Assembly (NCBI GenBank): GCA_004553625.1
Contig: SFKX01000009.1
Coordinates: 1 to 64,000, forward strand
Length of the DNA: 64,000 nucleotides
From: Clostridiales bacterium
Lineage (GTDB): Bacteria > Bacillota_A > Clostridia > Oscillospirales > Oscillospiraceae
Direction: 5' to 3'
The position numbers and the translations under genes were made by a program. The notes under the pieces are model-generated. The model saw nothing but the letters and a program-made list of their open reading frames with translations. It searched no databases and was not told the origin of the DNA. Positions 56,642 through 64,000 of the stretch are shown in pieces (within the stretch, counting starts at the first letter, position 1; the number at the start of each line of letters is the position of its first letter).

Positions 56642-57754
56642 ATGCTCAGCAGATATGACAGGCTCAAAAAGTATATGGCGGAGGACGGCATAGACGTCGC
56701 AGTTATCATCTCCCCTGCCAATACCATCTATTTTTCCGAGACCTATATAATGACCCAGAAGGATATTCCGGACAGGCTTGCCATTACCGTCCTCCCCCTC
56801 AGTGGAGAGCCGGCCATCATAGCCTGCTGCATCGAGCAGAACACCGTCGACTCCGAGACCTGGATAAAGGACAGGCGCTACTATGTCGAGTTCCAGCAGT
56901 CTCCCATCGACTTTTTGGCCGACGTCCTTGAGGAGCGCGGCCTTGCCGACGCTCGCATCGGTATAGAGCTGGGTTATCTCACCGCTTCCTATTACCAGGA
57001 GCTCATGCATCGGATGCCGAACATCAACCTTGTCAACTGCAAGCGCATCTTCGAGAAGGTCCGTATGATAAAGGAGCCGAAGGAGATCAAGTACCTGGCC
57101 GACGCCGCCAACATCACCCGCGTCGCCATGGAAAAGGGCCTGCAGGAAGTCCACCCCGGCTGCACCGAGCGTGAATTTGCCAACAAGGTCAAGACCTACA
57201 TGATAAACGACGGTCTCTCCGCCATTGACTTCTTTGTCATGGGCGCCTGCGAGAAGTCTGTCCTGGTCCACGCCCTGCCCACCGACAACGTCATGCGCGG
57301 CGGCGACCAGATGCGTCTGGACTTCGGCGGCGTCGGCGAGGGTCACTACCTTTCCGACTTTGCCCGTACCGTCATGGTCGGCGAGCTGAATCAGAAGTAT
57401 GTGGACATCTACACCAAGATGTGCGAGACCCAGGAGGAGATCTTTTCCCACATCCGCGCCGGCGTCCCCGCCAGCGAGCTCTTCCGCGTCTGCGCCGACG
57501 GCATGACTAAGCGCGGCCTGCCCTTCAACATCCCCCACATCGGTCACTCCCTCGGCATCGAGTGCCACGAGTTCCCCATGCTCAGCCCTGTTGAGGACTT
57601 CGCCCTCGAGGAGAACATGGTGTTCAACATCGAGCCCGTCGTCATGACTGAGGGCAGGATGTTCCACTTTGAGGACCTTGTGCTCGTCAAGAAAGACGGC
57701 TTCGAGATTCTTTCCAACACTCAGGTCAACCCCGGTCTGCTCCGCATAGTCTGA
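56642..57754 (+). CDS. M24-family metallopeptidase (Xaa-Pro peptidase-like)
   Basis: A 370-residue creatinase/aminopeptidase-P fold enzyme: N-terminal domain to about residue 130, pita-bread catalytic domain after KEPKEIKYLADAANIT. The five metal ligands are present: Asp in RLDFGG and Asp in YLSDFARTV, His in PHIGHSLGIECHEFPM, Glu in VFNIEPVVM and Glu in FHFEDLVLV. It would cleave Xaa-Pro bonds or act as prolidase. AAGGAGG precedes the ATG. With the two amidohydrolases it supports breakdown of imported, proline-containing peptides; a creatinase-like activity is the alternative. Confidence 0.9.
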   Translation: MLSRYDRLKKYMAEDGIDVAVIISPANTIYFSETYIMTQKDIPDRLAITVLPLSGEPAIIACCIEQNTVDSETWIKDRRYYVEFQQSPIDFLADVLEERGLADARIGIELGYLTASYYQELMHRMPNINLVNCKRIFEKVRMIKEPKEIKYLADAANITRVAMEKGLQEVHPGCTEREFANKVKTYMINDGLSAIDFFVMGACEKSVLVHALPTDNVMRGGDQMRLDFGGVGEGHYLSDFARTVMVGELNQKYVDIYTKMCETQEEIFSHIRAGVPASELFRVCADGMTKRGLPFNIPHIGHSLGIECHEFPMLSPVEDFALEENMVFNIEPVVMTEGRMFHFEDLVLVKKDGFEILSNTQVNPGLLRIV

Positions 57755-57794
57755 GCCTGACCACAAAATCTAATTATTATTACGGAGGATTATC

Positions 57795-58157
57795 ATGAGC
57801 GATCAGGTAACAACGCCTATACTATCCGAGGCCGTGAAGCTCGGAGACCTGTACTACCTCTCCGGCCAGATTGGGACAGACCCGGCCACCGGCAGCTTTG
57901 TTGGGGAGGACATTGAAAGCCAGGCGGCTCAGGTCGCCGAGAACATCAAAGCCGTTCTTGCTAAGCTCGGCCTCGGGATGGAAAACATCCTCAAGGCAAA
58001 CTGCTATCTGACCGACATGGGCAACTACGACAAGTTCAATGCCGTTTATGCTAGGCATTTCATCAGCCGCCCCGCGCGGACCTGCGTGGCCGTTAAGAGT
58101 CTGCCCTTCAACGCCCTTTGCGAGGTGGAGGTAATTGCCTCCGGGAGGCTGTCCTGA
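57795..58157 (+). CDS. ridA: RidA-family enamine/imine deaminase
   Basis: A 120-residue Rid/YjgF protein: YYLSGQIGTDPATG, VAENIKAVLAKLG, KANCYLTDMGNYDKFNAVYARHF, RPARTCVAVKSLPFNALCEVEVIA. The Arg in RPARTCVAV and the Glu in CEVEVIA match the active-site residues of RidA enzymes. They hydrolyse 2-aminoacrylate and other imines. Placement in a peptide-utilisation operon suggests that amino acid catabolism there releases reactive imines. The protein is slightly shorter than the usual 125-130 residues. Confidence 0.93.
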   Translation: MSDQVTTPILSEAVKLGDLYYLSGQIGTDPATGSFVGEDIESQAAQVAENIKAVLAKLGLGMENILKANCYLTDMGNYDKFNAVYARHFISRPARTCVAVKSLPFNALCEVEVIASGRLS

Positions 58158-58201
58158 AGGTCTAGCCTCCCCCGCGGTACTTCTCTGGAGGTGGATAACC
58201 A

Positions 58202-59134
58202 GTGCTGAAATACATTTTAAAAAGACTACTGCTTTTGATCCCAATACTGCTTGGCGTCATTCTGCTCATCATGTTCATTATGAGCCTCACGCCCGGCGAC
58301 CCGGCTACCCTGCTCCTCGGCGTCAACGCTACGCCCGAGGCCGTTGAGGCCCTGAACGAAGAGCTGGGCTTTAACGACCCGCTGCTGGTGCAATATGTGA
58401 GATACGTCTGGAACGCTCTGCACGGCGACTTCGGTACTTCGTGGCAGACCGGCGAGCCCGTTGTGAACGAGATACTGAAACGACTTCCCGTCACGATAGA
58501 ACTCGCCATATGCAGCGTTATTCTGACCGCGCTCATAGGCATACCGCTCGGAGTCATCTCCGCTATCAAGAAATACTCCGCAACGGACATGATATGTACT
58601 TCCGTCGCCATGGTATTCACCTCCATGCCCCGTTTTTGGCTGGGCATGCTGCTCATAATGTACTTTTCGGTCAAACTCGGCTGGTTCCCGACAAACGGCG
58701 TCGGGACCTGGAAACACTTTGTCCTGCCCGTCTTTACCCTCGCTGCGCCCACCGCTGCTAAAATCATGCGTCTCACCCGCACTACTATGCTCGAGACCAT
58801 CCGCTCCGACTATGTCCGTACCGCGCGCTCCAAGGGCGCCAATGAGAGGCTGATAATCACCAGGCACGAGCTCAAAAACGCTCTGCTGCCCGTTATCACC
58901 TCCCTGGGCATAGACTTCGGCCAGCTCCTGGGCGGCGCCATCCTCATCGAGACCGTGTTCTCCATGCAGGGCATCTCCACCCTCATGATAACCGCCATTC
59001 GTATGCAGAACACCCCGGTCGTGACCGGCTCCATCGTGTTTTTCGCGGCAATGGTCTGTATAACAATGCTCATTGTGGACCTCATATACGCCGCCATTGA
59101 CCCGAGGATCCGCGCAAAATACTTCAAATCCTAG
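58202..59134 (+). CDS. DppB-type peptide ABC transporter permease
   Basis: A 310-residue permease with six helices: LLLLIPILLGVILLIMFIMSLTPGDPA at the N-terminus, and the EAA-type coupling motif YVRTARSKGANERLIITRHELKNALLP near residue 205. It starts with GTG at 58202 after GGAGGTGG. It pairs with the DppC-type subunit to form the channel used by the binding protein at 54966. Confidence 0.93.
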   Translation: MLKYILKRLLLLIPILLGVILLIMFIMSLTPGDPATLLLGVNATPEAVEALNEELGFNDPLLVQYVRYVWNALHGDFGTSWQTGEPVVNEILKRLPVTIELAICSVILTALIGIPLGVISAIKKYSATDMICTSVAMVFTSMPRFWLGMLLIMYFSVKLGWFPTNGVGTWKHFVLPVFTLAAPTAAKIMRLTRTTMLETIRSDYVRTARSKGANERLIITRHELKNALLPVITSLGIDFGQLLGGAILIETVFSMQGISTLMITAIRMQNTPVVTGSIVFFAAMVCITMLIVDLIYAAIDPRIRAKYFKS

Positions 59135-59153
59135 AGGACGGGAGGCAAGGTAT

Positions 59154-60038
59154 ATGGAACAAACCATCGTTAAAGTCGACCTTAAGGCCGCAAAACGCAA
59201 TCGCTCCCGCGAGGTGGTCCGCCGCTTCCGCAAGAACAAGCTGGCCATGCTCGGTCTTGTCATCATCCTCATTATGATGCTCCTGGCCATCTTTGCCGAC
59301 GTCATCATCGACTACAGCATGGCCGTGACCAGCAACTCCTCGCTCCGGCTAAAGAGCCCCTCCGAGGTCCCGCCCTTCGGCACCGACGCCTACGGCCGAA
59401 ATCAGTTGGCAAGAATAGTCCACGGCGCGCGCATATCGCTCAGTCTGGGCTTTTTCACCACCTTCATTTCCCTCGGCATCGGCGGTCTGCTCGGCGCGAT
59501 GTGCGGCTACTACGGCGGCATCTTCGACGAGATTGTCATGCGGCTCATGGACATACTCCTGAGCATCCCCACCCTGCTCATGGCCATCGCCATCGTCTCT
59601 ACTCTCGGCCCGACGGTCATGAATCTGCTGATAGCAATAACAATATCGCAAATACCGGGCTTCACGCGTATCGTCCGCTCCTCCGTCCTCTCCGTCGTGG
59701 GCGAGGACTACATCGAAGCGGCCAAGATGGGAGGCTCGAGCGACCTGCGCATCATCATGCATGACGTGCTGCCCAACGCCATCGGCCCCATCATCGTTCA
59801 GGGTACCATGGCCATCGCTCAGATGATACTGCTTGCCGCCGGCCTCAGCTTCATCGGCCTCGGCGTCCAGCCCCCCACGCCTGAGTGGGGCACCATGCTC
59901 AACCAGGCCAGGGACTACATGCAGGAGTACCCCTACCTCGTGACCATCCCCGGCATCGCCATCGCCATTTCCGCCTTCTCCATCAACCTCGTCGGCGACG
60001 GCCTGCGCGACGCGCTCGACCCCAAGCTGAAAAACTGA
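59154..60038 (+). CDS. DppC-type peptide ABC transporter permease
   Basis: A 294-residue permease. An N-terminal amphipathic region with a first helix (RRFRKNKLAMLGLVIILIMMLLAIF) is followed by PPFGTDAYGRNQLARIVHGARISL and the coupling motif VVGEDYIEAAKMGGSSDLRIIMHDVLPN. The ATG at 59154 is preceded by GGGAGGC; the upstream frame overlapping the DppB gene is ignored. It ends 13 nt before the first ATPase gene. Confidence 0.93.
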   Translation: MEQTIVKVDLKAAKRNRSREVVRRFRKNKLAMLGLVIILIMMLLAIFADVIIDYSMAVTSNSSLRLKSPSEVPPFGTDAYGRNQLARIVHGARISLSLGFFTTFISLGIGGLLGAMCGYYGGIFDEIVMRLMDILLSIPTLLMAIAIVSTLGPTVMNLLIAITISQIPGFTRIVRSSVLSVVGEDYIEAAKMGGSSDLRIIMHDVLPNAIGPIIVQGTMAIAQMILLAAGLSFIGLGVQPPTPEWGTMLNQARDYMQEYPYLVTIPGIAIAISAFSINLVGDGLRDALDPKLKN

Positions 60039-60051
60039 CAGGAGGGGCATT

Positions 60052-61059
60052 ATGAACGAACTTCAAAACACCAACCTCCTCGAGGTGAAAGACCTTGAGG
60101 TCGTATACCGGACCGACAGCGAGGTCGTACGAGCCGTCAACGGCGTCAGCTTCTCCCTGAAGCAGGGCGAGACCCTGGGCATCGTCGGCGAGACCGGCGC
60201 AGGAAAAACGACCACCGCGCTCAGCATCCTTCGCCTGCTTCCCCAGGACATCGGCCACATCACCGGCGGCAGCGTCGTCTTTGAAGGTCAGAACCTCCTG
60301 ACCCTCAAGGAAGCCGACATGCGCCAGATTCGCGGCGACAAGATCTCCATGATCTTTCAGGACCCGATGACCAGCCTCAACCCCGTCATATCCGTCGGTG
60401 ACCAAATCCTCGAGTCTCTCCAGCTCCACAACAGCGAAAAGCGCAGCCCCAAAGAGCTGGATGAGCGCGTGGACGAGATAATGGAGCTGGTCGGCATCCC
60501 CAAAAAGCGCAAGCGGGAGTATCCGCACCAGTTCTCCGGCGGTATGAAGCAGCGCATTGTCATCGCTATCGCTCTGGCCTGCAGCCCCAGTCTTGTCATC
60601 GCAGACGAGCCCACCACAGCCCTGGACGTCACCATCCAGGCTCAGGTGCTCGCCATGATGAGCAGCCTGCGCGATAAACTCGGCATGGCCATGATACTCA
60701 TAACCCACGACCTCGGCGTCGTTGCCGAGACCTGTGACAACGTCGCGGTCATGTACGCGGGCGAGATAATTGAGGCCGGCACTATGGAGGACATCTTCGG
60801 CGAAGATAAGCGTCACCCCTATACCGACGGGCTCTTCGGTTCCATACCGAGCCTGGATGTGGATACGGACAGGCTCAAGCCCATAAACGGCCTGATGCCC
60901 GACCCCACCAATCTTCCCGTCGGCTGCAAGTTCTCACCGCGCTGCCCCTTCGCTACCGAGCTGTGCAAGACAACGCCGCCGGTTCCCGTCACACACGGCA
61001 CGCACATGGTCATGTGCCACCTCATGAGCCAAGGAGAGACTGCCAATGGGAACGAATAA
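60052..61059 (+). CDS. DppD-type peptide ABC transporter ATPase
   Basis: A 335-residue ATPase: Walker A VGETGAGKTTTALSILRLLP, Q-loop MIFQDPMTSLNPV, signature FSGGMKQRIVIAIALA, Walker B LVIADEPTTALDVT, H-loop LITHDLGVVAE. The C-terminal oligopeptide/dipeptide extension has the Cys motif GCKFSPRCPFATELC, which in this family can hold an iron-sulfur cluster. It partners with the next gene, whose start it overlaps by 14 nt. Confidence 0.94.
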   Translation: MNELQNTNLLEVKDLEVVYRTDSEVVRAVNGVSFSLKQGETLGIVGETGAGKTTTALSILRLLPQDIGHITGGSVVFEGQNLLTLKEADMRQIRGDKISMIFQDPMTSLNPVISVGDQILESLQLHNSEKRSPKELDERVDEIMELVGIPKKRKREYPHQFSGGMKQRIVIAIALACSPSLVIADEPTTALDVTIQAQVLAMMSSLRDKLGMAMILITHDLGVVAETCDNVAVMYAGEIIEAGTMEDIFGEDKRHPYTDGLFGSIPSLDVDTDRLKPINGLMPDPTNLPVGCKFSPRCPFATELCKTTPPVPVTHGTHMVMCHLMSQGETANGNE

Positions 61060-62017
61060 GAACGATACGCCGCTGCTCGAGGTGCGGCACCTCAAGAAAT
61101 ACTTCAAGACCGGTTACGGTATGCTCCACGCCGTGGACGACATCAACTTCACGATCGAACGCGGTACAACGCTCGGCGTCGTCGGCGAGTCCGGCTGCGG
61201 CAAGTCCACGCTTGGACGTACTATCCTCAGGCTGGAACAGGCCACGGACGGCGAAGTCCTGTTTGAGGGTGAGAACATCCTCGCCTACAACAAGAAACAG
61301 CTGCGCACCCTGCGTCAGAAGATGCAGATAATCTTTCAGGACCCCTACTCCAGCCTGAATCCGCGCAACACCGTCTATCAGCTCATAGCCGACCAGCTCA
61401 TCGTCAACAAGATCTACAAAGACAAGTCTGAGCTTGAAAACCGCGTGCTGGAGCTCATGGATATCGCCGGTCTCGCGCCAAGGCTTGTCAACAGCTATCC
61501 TCACGAGCTCGACGGCGGTAGGCGTCAGCGCATCGGCCTTGCCCGAGCGCTCTCCATGAAGCCCGAGTTCATCGTCTGCGACGAGCCGGTCTCCGCTCTC
61601 GACGTAAGCATCCAGGCCCAGATCCTCAACCTGCTGATGGACCTGCAGGACAAGTTCGGGCTCACCTATCTCTTCATCACGCACGACCTCTCAGTCGTGC
61701 GGCACATCTCGGATGAGATAGCGGTCCTCTACGTCGGTCAGTGCATCGAAAAGGCGCCCTCTTCGGAGCTCTTTAAGCGCCCGCTGCACCCCTACACCAA
61801 GATGCTTTTGTCCTCCATCCCCGTGCCGTCCATAAACAGCCGACACCGGCACAGGGAGGTCATTCGGGGCGAAGTTACAAATCCCATCGACCCAAAGCCA
61901 GGCTGCCGTTTTGCTTCGCGCTGTCAATACTGCACGGAGCGCTGTTTGGAGGGAGATATGCAGCTGCGCGAAGTCGACAAGGGACACTTCGTCATGTGTC
62001 GGCTCTTTGAAGATTAA
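61046..62017 (+). CDS. DppF-type peptide ABC transporter ATPase
   Basis: A 323-residue ATPase: Walker A GESGCGKSTLGRTILRLE, Q-loop IIFQDPYSSLNPR, Walker B FIVCDEPVSALDVS, H-loop FITHDLSVVRH, and a C-terminal Cys motif GCRFASRCQYCTERC. The ABC signature reads ELDGGRRQRIGLARAL, i.e. the signature Ser is Asp, which may make this half-site asymmetric. The stop precedes a strong terminator. Confidence 0.92.
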   Translation: MGTNKNDTPLLEVRHLKKYFKTGYGMLHAVDDINFTIERGTTLGVVGESGCGKSTLGRTILRLEQATDGEVLFEGENILAYNKKQLRTLRQKMQIIFQDPYSSLNPRNTVYQLIADQLIVNKIYKDKSELENRVLELMDIAGLAPRLVNSYPHELDGGRRQRIGLARALSMKPEFIVCDEPVSALDVSIQAQILNLLMDLQDKFGLTYLFITHDLSVVRHISDEIAVLYVGQCIEKAPSSELFKRPLHPYTKMLLSSIPVPSINSRHRHREVIRGEVTNPIDPKPGCRFASRCQYCTERCLEGDMQLREVDKGHFVMCRLFED

Positions 62018-62056
62018 AAAACTGACGCGGTCAAAAGACCGCATCAGTTTTTTATT
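62013..62056. terminator. bidirectional rho-independent terminator
   Basis: ACTGACGCGGTC (62021-62032) pairs with GACCGCATCAGT (62037-62048) around AAAA, flanked by A6 and T6 runs. It ends both the peptide operon and the convergent enoate reductase gene. Confidence 0.92.
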
Positions 62057-62068
62057 TATATGTTGTGC

Positions 62069-64000
62069 TTAGATCTTCATGCAGACGTCCCAAGCACGCC
62101 AGATGACGGTGCGCAGGTTGCCTATGGCGATGCAGTCGCCGACGAGGTGGACGTTCTTGCCCTTCTTCGCCACGGGGGTGGGCAGGAAGCCGATAGCGTT
62201 GACGACATTGTCGCACTCGACCTCGGTGATGGTGCCGTCCTTGCCCTTGACGGTGACGCTGCCATCCTTGATGTTGGTTATCGTGGACTCGAGGTAGATG
62301 GGGACCTTGTGGAACACCAGGGCCTCACGCAGATAGGAGGCGTTCGGCAGGGGGACGTTCGCCGCCGCGACCAGGTCCACAGCATACTCGACTATCGTCG
62401 GGTGCTTGCCCTGGAGCACCAGCTCAAGAGCCGCCTCGCAGCCGGACTGGCCGCCGCCGAAGATGACGACCTTGTCGCCGACTTCCTTCTTTTCGGCCAG
62501 GAGCTCCGTCAGGGTCATGGTCTTGTCGAAGCCGGGGATGGGCATCTTTCTCGGCACGGAGCCGGTGGCGACGATGATCTCGTCGAAGTTGCCGATGGTC
62601 CTGATATCGTTGATCTCGGTGTTGAACCTGACCTCGATACCGTTGCGGGCGATCTCCTTCTTGTACCACTCGATGAGCTGCTTGTCGTTCTCCTTGAAGG
62701 ACATCGACGAAGCAGTGATGAACAGACCGCCGAGTCTGTCGGTCTTTTCGAAGATGACCGGCTTATGTCCGCGGCGCTTGAGCACCAGGGCGCATTCCAT
62801 GCCGCCTATGCCGCCGCCTATGATAGCGACAGTCTTGGGCTTGGTCGTCGGGACGATCTTATACTTGTTGTGCTGCATCGTCGGCGGAGTGAGCGCGCAG
62901 CGGGCCAGGTGCATCGAATCCCACAGGGGCTGCAGGTTGTTCGTACCCTTGTACTTGGCCATGTTGAAGCAGCCGTTATGGCACCTGATGCAGGGCTTGA
63001 TGTCCTCTTCCCTGCCCTCCTGGATCTTGATGATCCACTCGGGGTCGACCAGGTTCTGACGCGCGATAGCGACGGCGTCCAGCCTGCCGGCGGCGATCTC
63101 CTCGGCCGCGACCTCGGGCTCCATCTTGCCCGCGCAGACGACCGGGATATTGCAGAAGTTCTTGATGTGCTCGACTTCCGCGAGGTTGCAGTTGTTCGGC
63201 ATGTACTGAGGCGGATGCGCCCAGTACCAGGCGTCGTAGGTGCCGTTGTCGCAGTTGAGCATGTCGTAGCCGGCTTCCTCGAGCAGCTTGACGACGCGCT
63301 CGGACTCGGCCATGTCGCGGCCGAATTCCTTGAACTCCTCGCCCGGGACAGCGCCCTGGAAGAAGTCCTTCGTCTTGGAGACGACGGAGTAACGCAGGGA
63401 CACCGGGAAGTCTGCACCGGCCTCGCGCTTTATCGCCTTGACTATGTCGGTAGCAAAGCGGAGCCTGTTCTCCAGGGAACCGCCGTACTCGTCGGTGCGG
63501 TAGTTGAAGTTCGCAATGGCGAACTGGTCGAGCGTATAGCCCTCGTGCACGGCGTGGATCTCAACGCCGTCGACGCCGGCCTCGCGCAGGAGCTTCGCGG
63601 TCTTGCCGAAGGCCTCGACGCTCTCCTGGATCTGCTCAACGGTGAGCGGCTTGGACTTGTAGTCCTCCTTCCAGCGGTTCGGAGTATCGGAGGCGGAGGC
63701 GCAGAGATACTCGGCATCCATGACGGGGCTGGCCAGCTTGCCGATTATCGGGTGATCGAGACACAGACCGATCATATCGGTGACGGCCATCGAGCGGCCG
63801 CAGCCGGCGGCCAGCTGGATGAACAGCTTCGAGCCGGTCTTATGGAACTCCTTCATGTACTCCTTCAGGGGCTTGTAGATGCTCTTGTTCTTATAAAGCC
63901 AGCGGTTGCCCATGACGTCGCGCACCCACTGCATTCCGGGGAGCACCAGGCCGACGCCGTTTCTGGCCTTCTCGAGCAGGAAGTAAGCGGCTTCCTTATC
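62069..64000 (-). CDS. 2-enoate-reductase-type NADH:flavin oxidoreductase, N-terminus beyond window
   Basis: The visible 643 residues run off the window end in an open frame; a first in-frame Met at 63946 is internal. Residues before about 330 are an old-yellow-enzyme-like TIM barrel (GVDGVEIHAVHEGYTLDQF, RTDEYGGSLENRLRFATDIV). The [4Fe-4S] motif is CIRCHNGCFN with a later Cys (ARCALTP). The C-terminal half has FAD and NAD(P)H Rossmann motifs (AIIGGGIGGMECALVLKRRG and VVIFGGGQSGCEAALELVLQG). This is the 2,4-dienoyl-CoA reductase / enoate reductase family, which includes FldZ (cinnamate) and BaiCD/BaiH (bile acid) enzymes. It reduces an activated C=C bond under anaerobic conditions. The substrate is open. 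Confidence 0.92.
   Translation of the reverse strand, partial: DKEAAYFLLEKARNGVGLVLPGMQWVRDVMGNRWLYKNKSIYKPLKEYMKEFHKTGSKLFIQLAAGCGRSMAVTDMIGLCLDHPIIGKLASPVMDAEYLCASASDTPNRWKEDYKSKPLTVEQIQESVEAFGKTAKLLREAGVDGVEIHAVHEGYTLDQFAIANFNYRTDEYGGSLENRLRFATDIVKAIKREAGADFPVSLRYSVVSKTKDFFQGAVPGEEFKEFGRDMAESERVVKLLEEAGYDMLNCDNGTYDAWYWAHPPQYMPNNCNLAEVEHIKNFCNIPVVCAGKMEPEVAAEEIAAGRLDAVAIARQNLVDPEWIIKIQEGREEDIKPCIRCHNGCFNMAKYKGTNNLQPLWDSMHLARCALTPPTMQHNKYKIVPTTKPKTVAIIGGGIGGMECALVLKRRGHKPVIFEKTDRLGGLFITASSMSFKENDKQLIEWYKKEIARNGIEVRFNTEINDIRTIGNFDEIIVATGSVPRKMPIPGFDKTMTLTELLAEKKEVGDKVVIFGGGQSGCEAALELVLQGKHPTIVEYAVDLVAAANVPLPNASYLREALVFHKVPIYLESTITNIKDGSVTVKGKDGTITEVECDNVVNAIGFLPTPVAKKGKNVHLVGDCIAIGNLRTVIWRAWDVCMKI

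Overview
The window looks like a chromosomal segment of a GC-rich, endospore-lineage Firmicute, most likely a gut Clostridium of the Oscillospiraceae type. The evidence is strong AGGAGG ribosome-binding sites, sigma-A promoters with 17-bp spacers, an SpoIIIE/FtsK translocase, RqcH, Mini-RNase III, SpoIIE-type phosphatase and SpoIIA-like proteins, many oxygen-sensitive enzymes (2-hydroxyacyl-CoA dehydratase, FmdE-like protein, enoate reductase), and high GC at third codon positions. I see no phage, IS element, CRISPR array or rRNA. The genus call is inference.

Layout. 1-3345 (-): a 2-hydroxyacyl-CoA dehydratase operon (two catalytic subunits, a small membrane protein, an activase cut by the window edge). 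3741-4051 (-): tRNA-Asp and tRNA-Thr with promoter and terminators. 4133-5224 (+): a secreted NodB-like protein. 5273-6847 (-): mgtE behind a 200-nt leader with an attenuator. 6881-10446 (-): a FecBCD-type ABC importer plus an FmdE-like protein, possibly for molybdate or tungstate. 10458-12734 (-): an ECF sigma factor with a membrane RsgI/PepSY partner. 12738-15854 (+): a ROK-like kinase, an SGNH esterase and an SLH-domain exoprotein. 15861-27309 (-): one apparent ten-gene operon running uppP, ftsK, mrnC, rqcH, then a partner-switching cassette (RsbW-like kinase, STAS protein, formyltransferase, DUF2156 acyltransferase, a MATE exporter fused to a decayed RsbW-like domain, SpoIIE phosphatase). 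27339-31106 (-): prfA, a TsaC-CoaE fusion and an M18 aminopeptidase. 31118-34329 (-): an HD hydrolase and a KaiC-like/PEP-synthase-like hybrid. 34425-41438 (-): rlmD, DUF1810, a hexapeptide acetyltransferase, a NapH-like ferredoxin, an MFS transporter, an AAC(3)-like acetyltransferase and a membrane MutS-like ATPase. 41454-46977: CapA-like, ilvD, a PanE-like reductase and a YkvI-like transporter. 46996-50294: an RHH regulator, SPFH protein, dinB and HAD phosphatase. 50401-51483 (+): a PRK06851-like ATPase. 51681-62017 (+): a YheO-like regulator and a peptide uptake/hydrolysis operon. 62069-64000 (-): an enoate-reductase-type flavoenzyme cut by the window edge.

How the genes work together. Three themes stand out. 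The first is anaerobic acyl-CoA and enoate reduction at both ends of the window, the kind of chemistry used in reductive Stickland-type amino acid fermentation. The second is dipeptide nutrition: two tandem amidohydrolases, a solute-binding protein, an M24 proline peptidase, RidA, two permeases and two ATPases follow a PAS/HTH regulator. The third is regulation by partner switching. The phosphatase, STAS protein and kinase of a SpoIIA/RsbVW-like switch are co-transcribed with a MATE transporter that carries its own degenerate kinase-like tail and with two group-transfer enzymes. No cognate sigma factor lies nearby, so this is the best candidate here for an undescribed system. Several control elements are also readable directly: a 48-bp dyad over the dinB promoter, tandem ATGATATCAT palindromes at the SPFH start, an attenuated mgtE leader, and two promoters (dinB, rlmD) placed so that the mRNAs should be leaderless.
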